A stretch of DNA of 64,000 bases from Craspedostauros australis (Eukaryota; Bacillariophyta; Bacillariophyceae; Mastogloiales; Achnanthaceae), in contig JAMXDE010000031.1 in the NCBI GenBank assembly GCA_026770025.1, positions 372,001-436,000 on the forward strand, read 5' to 3'. A model generated the notes under the pieces. The model was not told where the DNA came from. It saw nothing but the letters and a program-made list of their open reading frames with translations, and made no database searches. A program made the translations under genes and the position numbers. Of the stretch, positions 1-9,059 are shown one piece after another (within the stretch, counting starts at the first letter, position 1; each line of letters begins with the position of its first letter).

Positions 1-980
1 TCCTCTGATGATGGCGATGACTCAATGGCGTTCAAAGCGTCGCACTCGGATGGCGATACAAACGAATCCACGCTGAAGATCTTGGAATGCGGACGCGAAT
101 GGTACACCTTCATTTGGTAGCTATCCGGTCGCATCTTTCCATTAGGTGCATCCGTGTACCGCCATGTCTTGTTGACAACTTCATCCGCCATCTTGAGATC
201 CGGCGTGGAGCAGGCGTACGGAATGAATGTCTCCGCCATCGTCAATCGCAGGTTGGATTGGAATTGGTGCTCTTCCTGCTTCTTTGCCAAGGTGGTGTTC
301 AACGAGGTTTCAACGCACTTGGAAAGCTCATCGATTTTGGAATCATCAATGTTGGACAGATCCACAGCATTCTCGCCATCACCTGCCAACACCTTCGCAC
401 GGCAGCCAGCGACCAAGTCCCTGGCCTCAAGCTGCGAATCCTTCCAGCGATCCGTATGCGTGGCGATGAAGTTCTTGTCAAGTTGAACGACTGTTGTGAC
501 CATGTCCGTTGATGTGAATGTCGTTGTGCGAATGTTATTGTGCGGATTGAGTTATGAGGATGCAGTTGTGAGATGAGTGAAGCCAGGCAACATAGTCAGG
601 CTCGAATATTTCACAACAGACCATGGTCAGCTTGCGCGTCACGTACCTTGATCCTCCTCATCGTTGACCTGAATGTAAGCCTTGCGACAAGTCCCGAACT
701 TGCACTTGCCCGACTTCTTGCCTGGCAGCTCCCTGAGCTCAAACTCATGACCGATGAAGCTGGAGATGGTCTGATCTCCGCCATACGGCGTGCCGTCTCC
801 TCCAGTGTTGGAATGGAAGGTGATGGGATTATCGTTGCGGTTGATCCACATGGCATCCATGCGCACGCCCGATCTGTTGTGGATCGTGATGGATCGTTGC
901 GTGGGCGTCTCATGACGCCGCTGGCCCAAGATGGCGGCATTGGCGCTTGTCAACGCGAGGATCGCTGCGAATGCCCTCAT
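1..980 (-). CDS. Prolyl 4-hydroxylase-like 2OG-Fe(II) oxygenase with N-terminal VHL-like domain (partial, start only)
   Basis: This is a partial gene read as exon 1 (980-647) and exon 2 (490-1, running off the window), separated by a 156-nt GT-AG intron at 491-646. The intron is phase 1, and the joined frame is open for about 274 codons. The ATG at 980 opens a signal peptide (about 15 residues, ending near ANA). Next comes a domain of about 80 residues with the pattern I/V-x-N-R-S-G-x-x-x-x-x-x-W near its start and S-F-I-G-H-E-F-E-L-R-E further on; this resembles the von Hippel-Lindau beta domain found in secreted algal proteins. After a roughly 100-residue linker the sequence reaches KIFSVDSFVSPSECDAL, the usual entry into a prolyl-4-hydroxylase double-stranded beta helix. 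The catalytic His/Asp/His and Lys lie outside the window, so the enzyme call is inferred from this entry motif and the known family architecture. Likely acts in the ER or secretory path. Confidence 0.6.
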
Positions 981-1855
981 CTCTGCTTCTGCGAATGCTC
1001 TGCGACGCGTTCTGCGGATGTGGAGTGGGAAAGATGAAAAGAGTGTGGAAAGCAGTGGTCTGCTCGATCAGCAATCAGCGGTTGCGTTCCTTCCTTCTCT
1101 CCGTCGCAAGGCTTCTGCTCTGTTGGTCTTGCCTTCGCGTATTGCTCTTGTGTGATGCCTTGCTTCCTTCTTGTCTCCATCCGCAACCTCGATTCATGGT
1201 CGCAACCGTTGCGCCAACGGCTCATTCCGAACGCTGCCAAGCACAACGCGAACGAACATCGCGCACAGAGGGTTCTCGTTGGCCAGTGTCGGTCATTGTT
1301 GCGATGACGGCTTCGCGATTTGGCGGGACGTTGAGTTGATCCGTTCGATTGTTTCATTGGTTCGGTCTGTTGAGTCCAAAAGAGAAACCAAAACACGTCA
1401 GTCGATCGAGTCAACCCGGATCGGGATCGGCTGTGTTGGTGTCAACAAGAAATGTGACACAGCATCAACAACAACGCACCCACCAACTTTCTGTGGAGTA
1501 TCTACGGTCCTCGCCGCGGTGATGTGTGTGATGCTGTGGGATGACCTGGTTTGATGTGTTTGTGGTGCATTGCGATCCACCTCGCCCATCGCTTCCCTCG
1601 TGGTTCGGTTCGAGTTGCTCTCTCACCTCAGGACGCATCGTACGCAACAGGTCACAACTTGGAACAGTCGAGCTGGAGAGGCATCGCTTTGCACACGCTA
1701 CCTGCTTCCATTCTCTTTCTGCAAGTACCGCCCCATTCATTCATTCACTCATTCACTCATTGATCTATTATACCTATTGGTTGATTGATTGACTCATCCC
1801 TTCAATCCATAGATCCATTCATCCTCGTAAAGGACTCGCGCAATTGATCGGCATC
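981..1855. other. Divergent intergenic region
   Basis: About 875 bp separate two genes transcribed away from each other, so it presumably carries both promoters. I see no convincing TATA box or further gene. A short CATT/CACTCATT simple repeat sits at about 1737-1770, just upstream of the plus-strand gene. Confidence 0.6.
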
Positions 1856-3169
1856 ATGAAGTTCCAACTCACAGCATTCACGGCCATGACCTTCATGTCA
1901 TCGACCGTCCTCTTTACGGCAGAGACAGCATCTGCCTTCACAACAAAGCAGCAGATGCCACAGCAGACAGTCGTCACCAGCACAGAGCTGGCCGCTGTCG
2001 ATCGCCGCGGATTCGCCAAGGTTGTTGCGGGAACAGCTGCAGCTGGCATCTTCTCCTTGGCCACCAACCCGCAATCTGCCAATGCTCAGGTCTTCTTCGA
2101 TCCAGCCATGTACGGTGACCAGGAACTGCGCGTGGGAACCGTCGACACCGTGCGTGAACGTACGCGCCGTGCCATCCTGCAGAACCCATCATTGGCCGTG
2201 GCCTTCTACCAGCTCGCTTTGCTCGATGCGCTTTCGTTCGATTCGGCCACCAGCTCCTACGGTCCCAACGGAGGAGTCATCTTCGCGGCCATCAACTCCA
2301 AGAGCACCGATGAATACACCACCAGCCTGCGCGATGCGTCGCAGGTACTCATCCAATGCGAGAAGGACCTCAAGCGCAAGACTGCCGTCTCCATCGCCGA
2401 TTGCGTCGCCATCGCGGGCGCCGAGTCCATCGAATCCATAGGCGGACCCGTGCTGGCCGTGCAGCTGGGACGCATGGAGCCCGACAAGAACAAGCCTTAC
2501 CCCATCAACACGCAGCTGCCGCTGGACCTCTTCTCCGGCACCCGCCCCAACGCCGAGATCCGCGCCGCCTTCCGCAAGGCCGGATTGACGGAACGCGAGA
2601 TGACGGCCCTCATGGCGGCCTTGCTCACGCTGGAACGAGTCGAGAAGACGCGCACGGCCGACGACTGGAAGCAATCGGCCAAGCCCAAGTTCGTCGAGCG
2701 CGGCAAGATGGGACGCATGAGCGATTACAAGCGCCTCACGGATGAGGACTTCCTGGCGGCGCAGGCTGACGAGTTCGATGAGGATCCCGATGACGGATGG
2801 TACATCGTCGACTCCTTCGGAGATCGCGACAGCCGTTTCGGCAGCCGCATCGCCAAGGACGAGATTGATGAGAAGACCTTCAACAAGTACCTCAAGCAGC
2901 TGCAGTCCATCTACCTCGGCAAGAAGGACGCTTTGCCCAAGGACACCTTCGGTTGGATCGGCAGCCTCATCCTCGACACGGAGTCTCCCACCACGCAGGC
3001 CTGGTTGAAGAAGTACGCCGAGTCCAACCTCTCCTACACCAAGGATCTCAACATCGCATTCAACTCGGCCACGCAGCTGGGGGCCGTTTACACGGGTGGT
3101 AAGTACGAGAACTTGCTCAAGAACAAGCCGCGCAAGTCGCTCAACGATGATGATCTGGGATTGTTTTAG
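1856..3169 (+). CDS. Thylakoid-lumen TL29-like pseudo-peroxidase (class I haem peroxidase fold)
   Basis: A 437-aa protein. The first ATG in frame is at 1856. Targeting has two parts: a signal peptide (1-27) cleaved at ASA|F28, the mark of secondary red plastids, then a twin-arginine lumen signal (R50-R51-G-F, a hydrophobic stretch, A-N-A at about 75-77). The mature part follows the ascorbate-peroxidase plan: ADCVAIAGAESIESIGGP corresponds to the region after the active site, AGLTEREMTALMAAL to the proximal-histidine helix, and LGAVYTGG to the C-terminal end. The distal Arg-x-x-x-His motif reads as Tyr-Gln-Leu-Ala and the proximal His position reads as Ala/Leu, so haem binding and peroxidase chemistry look lost, as in plant TL29. 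I infer a structural or assembly role near photosystem II. It is a single exon with strong GC3 coding bias, which also produces a long antisense open frame. Confidence 0.82.
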   Translation: MKFQLTAFTAMTFMSSTVLFTAETASAFTTKQQMPQQTVVTSTELAAVDRRGFAKVVAGTAAAGIFSLATNPQSANAQVFFDPAMYGDQELRVGTVDTVRERTRRAILQNPSLAVAFYQLALLDALSFDSATSSYGPNGGVIFAAINSKSTDEYTTSLRDASQVLIQCEKDLKRKTAVSIADCVAIAGAESIESIGGPVLAVQLGRMEPDKNKPYPINTQLPLDLFSGTRPNAEIRAAFRKAGLTEREMTALMAALLTLERVEKTRTADDWKQSAKPKFVERGKMGRMSDYKRLTDEDFLAAQADEFDEDPDDGWYIVDSFGDRDSRFGSRIAKDEIDEKTFNKYLKQLQSIYLGKKDALPKDTFGWIGSLILDTESPTTQAWLKKYAESNLSYTKDLNIAFNSATQLGAVYTGGKYENLLKNKPRKSLNDDDLGLF

Positions 3170-3509
3170 AGCGGAGTCGAGGAGAGTGGAGCACCAGTAC
3201 ATAGGTCGTATGATACGCTGCTGATCATGCCGAGCATGGCGGCCGGCTTTGAAGGGTAATCAAACAGTGAAGATAACTTGCTATCATTTTTTCTTGCTAT
3301 TATACAATACAATGCATGCAATGATTGTGTAGAGTAATGGTGTGGGTACGACTACGAGGAGCTTTTTGTCGCTTAGCATTGGAAGCCAGGCGAGTTGACA
3401 CGAACGCCAGACAGAGAACATGGTCCCTCCACGATCTTCCAACAACGATTAGCTTTTCTATCATTGTTCAGTTCAATGCTCTGCCCTACTCCATTGCATT
3501 GCGAGTGCA
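3170..3509. other. Convergent intergenic region (3' ends)
   Basis: About 340 bp lie between two genes that end facing each other. The stretch is AT-richer than its neighbours and holds no supportable gene. Confidence 0.6.
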
Positions 3510-5420
3510 TTACACTGCCTGAGCTGAGCCATCATCCTGTTCATACTCATGCCCTCGCGGCACAACGATACGACCGATCAAATCGTAATCATCAAAGTCT
3601 GTCAGCTCCACCCAATACCGTTCTCCAGGAACAGGCAACTTGCCCAGTTCGTCGACGTCATTGATGATCACCTGCCCGTCAATATCCGGGCACTGGCCGT
3701 AGTATCGGCCCACGATCAGATCGTCATGCTCGGCATGAAAACCTTCCACCACAACCTCCAACCGCTGTCGGCGCTCGATGCGTTCGGAATTCTGCTGTCG
3801 CACGATCTCCAATTGCGCCTGCATCAGTCGATCGTAGCGTTCTGCCTTGACCTCCTGCGGCACGTGGTTGGGCAACTTTGAAGACCACGCCAGTTCTTCG
3901 TCGGAATACATGAAGGCGCCGACGTTGTCCAACTTGTACTGTCGCACAAAGTCCAGCAGCTCCTGAAACTGCTCCTCCGTTTCACCGGGAAATCCCACCA
4001 TGAGACTCGTGCGGATGTGAATATCCGGTAATCGTCGGCGCAGCTCCCGGATCGTGGACTTGATTGCGTCGCCTGTTGTGGTGCGCTTCATCGCTTTGAG
4101 CATCGTGTCGTTGATGTGCTGGATGGGCATGTCGAGGTACCGGACGACACGTCGATCGTTCTCGATGATGTCAATCACGTCGGAGTTGATCTCGTCGGGG
4201 TACAGGTACAGCAGGCGCAGCCAGAAGTCACGATCGTCGTTGTCCAACAAGGCACGCAGTAGCAGCGCGAGGCCATCGTGCTGGTCTCGGATGCTGCGAC
4301 GGACGCCAACACTTTCTGCCGCTTCAGGGGCTGCGAGGGTGGATCGATACGCGGCAAGTTCCTTGCGTCGGTCTTTTCCATAATCGCCCAGGTCCTGCGC
4401 AATCAGGATGATCTCCTTGGATCCGGTATCCAGCAAGGATTTAAACTCTTGCACCACCTGATCGATTGGCTTGGATTGCAGACGTCCCTTGATCTTGGGA
4501 ATGATGCAGAACGAGCAGCGTTTGCGACATCCTTCAGCGATTTTCAAGTACGAAAAGTGCGACGGAGTTGCCAAGAATCGCGGCGTGTCGCCCTGTTCCA
4601 AGAAGCTGGATCGGGCGGCCGATAGGGAGGGGATATCCGTGCTACAATCGATGACGTTGCTGATCTGTTCGATGACTACATCATTCTCATCATCCAGCGA
4701 TATTTGCTGAAGACGACGGCCTTCTTCGTCATCTTCGCCTTGCTGCTCCTCCTTCTGCTTCCGCTCCACTTGTACTCGTACCTTTGCCTCTGCTTGCGCC
4801 GCCTTCTCTTTCCGCTGAATATCTTGAATGGCAACCAGAATCTTATCGACCGATCCCGCACCAAGAACATGATCCACCTGCGGAAAGTCCTTGAGAATCT
4901 GGTCCGAATGCAAATTGACCATGCACCCCGTGACCAAGAGCTTGGCGTCGTCCTTCTTTTGCTGCAGCATGTCGCGCACGGCCTGCGATGATTCGTCACG
5001 CGCGGATTGCAAGAACCCGCAGGTGTTGACGACGAGGTAGTCCGCATCGGCCATCTCCTGCGTTGGTTCCATCCCGGCATTCAGCACAACGCCCAGCATG
5101 ACTTCGGTGTCCACAAAGTTGCGCGGGCAACCCAACGATTGGAACATGATCTTGTTGCCGTCGTTGTGGGAGTCATTGTACGCGTACGATGCCGGTGTCC
5201 TTGCTCCGGGAGATCGTCTGCCTCTGCCTTTTGCCGTTCGTTTGCCGCGTCGTCTCGTGCTTGCAACAGCAGAGAAGCATCGTTCTTCACCAACCAGCAG
5301 TGTTTGCATCTGGTGCGTCAATCTGCTGCTCTTGCCTGGCTTCACGGAACCGATGCCGCGGGGACGCAGACAATGGATGGATCGTTGCATCGTCAACGAT
5401 GATCGCAATGTGTGCGACAT
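3510..5420 (-). CDS. rimO: Ribosomal protein S12 methylthiotransferase RimO, organellar
   Basis: A 636-aa radical-SAM enzyme that adds a methylthio group to an aspartate of organellar ribosomal protein uS12. The N-terminal UPF0004 domain holds the auxiliary-cluster cysteines C98 (SLGCPRN), C134 (NTCGFL) and C166. The radical-SAM cluster CxxxCxxC is C298-C302-C305 in EGCRKRCSFCIIP. The C-terminal part (about 550-620) is a TRAM domain with DFDDYDLIGRIV. RimO is preferred over MiaB because the LGCPRN and CSFCIIPxxKG motifs and the TRAM sequence follow the RimO pattern. The basic N-terminus, rich in Arg and Ser with RCFSAVAS near residue 50, looks like a mitochondrial presequence. About 80 residues between the two domains (203-285) form a charged Glu/Lys/Gln insertion not found in bacterial RimO. 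A large transposon nest begins 98 bp upstream of the ATG, so the promoter is either very short or partly of transposon origin. Confidence 0.9.
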   Translation of the reverse strand: MSHTLRSSLTMQRSIHCLRPRGIGSVKPGKSSRLTHQMQTLLVGEERCFSAVASTRRRGKRTAKGRGRRSPGARTPASYAYNDSHNDGNKIMFQSLGCPRNFVDTEVMLGVVLNAGMEPTQEMADADYLVVNTCGFLQSARDESSQAVRDMLQQKKDDAKLLVTGCMVNLHSDQILKDFPQVDHVLGAGSVDKILVAIQDIQRKEKAAQAEAKVRVQVERKQKEEQQGEDDEEGRRLQQISLDDENDVVIEQISNVIDCSTDIPSLSAARSSFLEQGDTPRFLATPSHFSYLKIAEGCRKRCSFCIIPKIKGRLQSKPIDQVVQEFKSLLDTGSKEIILIAQDLGDYGKDRRKELAAYRSTLAAPEAAESVGVRRSIRDQHDGLALLLRALLDNDDRDFWLRLLYLYPDEINSDVIDIIENDRRVVRYLDMPIQHINDTMLKAMKRTTTGDAIKSTIRELRRRLPDIHIRTSLMVGFPGETEEQFQELLDFVRQYKLDNVGAFMYSDEELAWSSKLPNHVPQEVKAERYDRLMQAQLEIVRQQNSERIERRQRLEVVVEGFHAEHDDLIVGRYYGQCPDIDGQVIINDVDELGKLPVPGERYWVELTDFDDYDLIGRIVVPRGHEYEQDDGSAQAV

Positions 5421-5518
5421 GATTGTATGTCTGTTCTGTATTATGAGTAGGCGTAGTTGTATTTATCCCAATGAAGTCTGGATTGCCGAAATTGCCTTTG
5501 ATCTTCCTTGCTCTCTTG

Positions 5519-5534
5519 TGCCTATCCGCTTTTT
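5519..5534 (+). repeat. E0 left terminal inverted repeat
   Basis: TGCCTATCCGCTTTTT matches the inverse of the sequence ending at 37982 without mismatch over 16 bp. The preceding CTTG (5515-5518) is repeated at 37983-37986. Confidence 0.75.
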
Positions 5535-5631
5535 TTGCCGAAAAGGGGCGCAAAGGGGCTACAATGGGCCACATGGGGCTACAAATTTCCCGGATAAAAA
5601 CAACCAACCCTTATCACCAACAACAATGTGT

Positions 5632-5635
5632 ATAT
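5632..5635. repeat. First of five shared ATAT target duplications
   Basis: ATAT occurs at 5632-5635, 13385-13388, 28197-28200, 28944-28947 and 34200-34203, exactly at every border of the four chained TIR elements. Removing the four elements with four ATAT copies leaves one ATAT in E0. A shorter TA duplication with TIRs beginning in T fits the same bases. Confidence 0.75.
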
Positions 5636-5790
5636 GACCCACGTCAGCCAATGACCGTACGGTCGCTACAGGATCCTGAAAAAATGGGCTCCTATAGAGA
5701 CTAAAATTTAATCATATATACTTCAACACATTGGTAATAAGGTAGGAGTGTTAGACAGTGAGTCCAGGCCTTGGTTATAAACTTATGATG
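5636..5790 (+). repeat. E1 left terminal inverted repeat
   Basis: Inverted copy of 13230-13384. The best-conserved core is the AATTTAATCATATATACTTC region followed by CAACACATTGGTAATAAGG. Confidence 0.75.
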
Positions 5791-6665
5791 GCGTCAGCCT
5801 AGCGTTTTAGAGGCAAAACGTGATGCAAGCGGCCAGAATTCTCTTTTTCAGGGGCTCTTGTCACGACACGTGGAACCCATTTCTGTCTGGTTTTCGATTT
5901 CTTTGTGTTTTGCTTGGTGGGACCCTCGATTTGGAACAAAATGACGTGCTGATTTGGACGTTACGGACGTTAATTCCAGTCGAAACTGTGATGACGTGAT
6001 TCTTCTTGTCGTTAAGTGCGATGTGATGTCGCATGTTCCATGTTGAGTGAAATTGTCAAGTCCACGAGTGGTTGGACAGACTTTTTATTGGATGTTTTCA
6101 TCCCACCTGGTTCAGATCGATACTGATTCTCACGTTTGTTTTGGGTCGCAGAAGCAGAGGTTTGCCAATCCGTTTCGAATGTGCATTTGGGACGCTCGTC
6201 GTGCGATGGAAATGAAATCAACTGCATTTGCGTTTTGCATCACGTGTCGCCACACAACACGGCGGAGAGTCTGGCGTTGCTCATGCGATCCTTTTGCGCC
6301 AGTTCGATGCTCGCTTTCATTCCCGTTTTGCAACGCGTGTTTTTGCTGAGTGACCTTGCATCATACTCCTCTACATTCATCACAACATCATGTGCACTGC
6401 ATGCTCTACTCACACTCTACTATTCTACTCTGCATGATGTTGCTTTTCTGTGTATACTCGATCTGGATTGTTTGCCAACTGTTGTCTTGTTGTCCAAATA
6501 TGACGCGCACAACCACCTGCATCACTGAATGGGAATGAGCATTCTTTCGAATCTTTGCTTTCGTGTTGTTTGCGCATGACCAAGCGACGGTCGACCCCTC
6601 TGACTAAATCATGTCGCGAACGTTCATAGCAACAAATGACGAAGAACACACACCACTGCATCCAA

Positions 6666-7406
6666 TGACACACATGTTGGCAAGTACCGCGCACGGGTGA
6701 CTCATGCACTGTAGACGATGGTGGTGGTGGTGTTACGATTTCAATTTCTATTTCATTACGGTGTTCCGATGGCCCACCTATGAGTCAGCATGCAAGATGC
6801 TCTCTTGCTGTTTCTCATGTTTCTCTCTCTTTCTGTCTCTCTGGTCCATGTTATCACTGCGTGTTACTCCGTTTTCGATATGTACTTGATCGTCCTGCCT
6901 TATATTGACCTACTACTTCATGTGTAGTTGTCAATGTCTTGCTTGAACTCCTCCTCTGCACATCTACAATCTCTATTATGCCACGGTCATAGAATCTTCA
7001 GCTTCTTGTTCTGATGTGGAGTTGGCTGTCAACGCGGCGACATGATGACATCATGTCAAGTCCAGCTGTCATCATCTTCCATGCTCCTTCAGATTCCATA
7101 TTCCATTGATGATGTAGGTTGGAGGTGAAGGTATCATCATTTTGGGTTTAGTTGTGAAATACATCGATCTCAACTCGATGTCACTCGTTTCTGTCGAATG
7201 GATGGACAGGCTGAAAATCTGATGCTCTCAGAAATTGTTGGTCACAAATTTCCTCCCAAAATTGTGAACGCATTTGCGCGCGCAAATTTGTGATGCAATT
7301 CACTTAGGCACACTTCATTGATGACACGAATGTTAGTGCCGTTTGTGCGTAGAGTAAAAGAGAATGACGGGTGAGCGATGCACATACACATACGCACATT
7401 CTGACA
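6666..7406 (-). repeat. LTR-like repeat A (same family as copies B, C, D)
   Basis: In reverse orientation this stretch matches solo LTR C (15361-16166) and LTR D (24782-25574). Shared landmarks are the start TGT-AGAATGTGCGTATGTGTA, a TTTCTGAGAGCATCAG block, a TCTC-rich stretch and the end CCG-GTACTTGCCAACA. Unlike C and D, its flanks (TCCAA and GGCAA) do not match, so it may have been rearranged after insertion. Confidence 0.6.
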
Positions 7407-8254
7407 GGCAATGGTGAGAACAGGATTCTCGAAGCTCTCGCCGATCTTGGTAAACGCAGCAATGACATCGATGCCACAGTAGCGTCATACAAGAACGAAG
7501 AGATGGTTATCATGGACATTGACTTGGTGCATGCACTTGCCCAAATGAGACACAACAAGAATTCCGAAGCAGACCACTTCGCCCCAGCCTTCGGAACCGT
7601 GTCCAAAGGCAAATAAAATCTAGCAGATGGAATCGTGTCCTTCATTGGTGCAAGGTAGAATGCAGACAAGCCAGAGCTGGAGGATCAAACACTGCAAACT
7701 ATCTTTATTCATGCCACATACTACTTGAAGGGATCCAACACCAACATGTTCAAGGTCCAACACAACAAGAACAGGGCACACGACAAACTCGTGCACGTTC
7801 TGTTGGAAAGAAGAGTTCATACTGTGAGACATGTAGAAAGGAGAAGCTCCCCAAGGAGTTCAAGGAGTCTCAAATTGGAATGAAAACGAATCCCATGGGA
7901 GACAAACCAGGCATACCGTGCATCCAGGAGGAGATCGCCATTCATTTCTTACCCAGTTGATGAGTCAGAATTCTTGCCTGGCATGATGGCGGCACTCGAT
8001 AGTCGTCGCAATCAATACAAGAAAAAGGAAGATCATGGTGTCAAAATCAAATACACCAAGGGTACCACTGGTGTTGCCAACAAGTTGGGCGAGATATGAA
8101 CTACTCTTGATGAATTCCATGTCCAAGATATTGAAGAATGAAATGATAACTACACCAACAGCAACGACAACACACAACTAACCAAGCAGCGAAGAGAGAA
8201 AGAGATGCGGGTATAGGTATGACTTTGCACAAACATGGACAAGAGCAACAGTAT
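7407..8254. other. Degenerate sequence between two inverted LTR copies
   Basis: About 850 bp between LTR copies A and B. A short open frame at 7371-7616 reads into the start of this stretch, and several other broken frames look formerly coding with biased composition. I recognise no domain. It may be internal sequence of the retrotransposon that supplied the LTRs. Confidence 0.35.
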
Positions 8255-9059
8255 TGTCGAGATGTACATGCGTGTATATGTCAAGATGTACGTGTATATG
8301 TGCATCGTTCACCCGTTATTCTCTCATACATGTTTGGACGGAACAACTACATTCGTGTCAATGGTATGCTGTGATTCGTCAGAATCACAACAGAAACAGA
8401 ACACACGAAAATGAGCAGAATTTCTGGAGGAGATTTGCAATCAGTGATTTCTGAGAGAATCAGGAACATCGTCCGTCCATCCATCAATGGAAACGCATGG
8501 TATCGAGCGAAACTTGAGGTACCTCTCAACTAAACTCCAGATGACCATACCATCTGAGAGACCATCGCATCACCAATGAAACATGACATCTGGAGAGCAG
8601 AAGGACGCCTACTGACATTGACAAGATGTCATTGTGTCACCACGTCGACATCTGTCTCCATGTCAGAAGCAGAAGGTGAAAATTCGATGACCGAAGATCA
8701 TCGAGATCTTGGATACATGAGGAGAAGTTCAAATGGTAAGTACTCATGGAGTAGGAACCAGTAGTGAACAAACGGAGTGTTGAATGCGGAGTACGCATCG
8801 AACACGGAGTGTCGTGTAGCATGAGCACACGATACTGAGAGAGAGAGAGAGAATACGAATAGCAGCGAGAGAACATCTCACGTACCGACTCATAGTTGGA
8901 GACCCTATTTACAAAACAGATAAACGCGCCGAGAGCGTCGGGCAAGAGAACGGACACCGAGAGGATTGGAGTACCAACGTAGTGAAATAGCAAACAGATC
9001 GACTATCAACAACACCGTCTTCCACGATCGTAGGCTTCCAATCACGGAACTTGCCAGCA
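8255..9059 (+). repeat. LTR-like repeat B
   Basis: Begins TGTCGAGATGTACATG and ends CGGAACTTGCCAGCA, closely following solo LTR D. The immediate flanks (AGTAT and ACCGC) show no target duplication. Confidence 0.6.

Noticed and set aside
2189-3202. Minus-strand open frame of 337 codons
   Set aside because: It is antisense to the TL29-like gene, whose targeting signals and family motifs are convincing. The antisense frame is Gly/Val/Leu-rich, as expected from GC-biased third positions.
7371-7616. Small 81-codon gene
   Set aside because: Its first codons lie inside LTR-like copy A and the rest is in degenerate repeat DNA; no family match.
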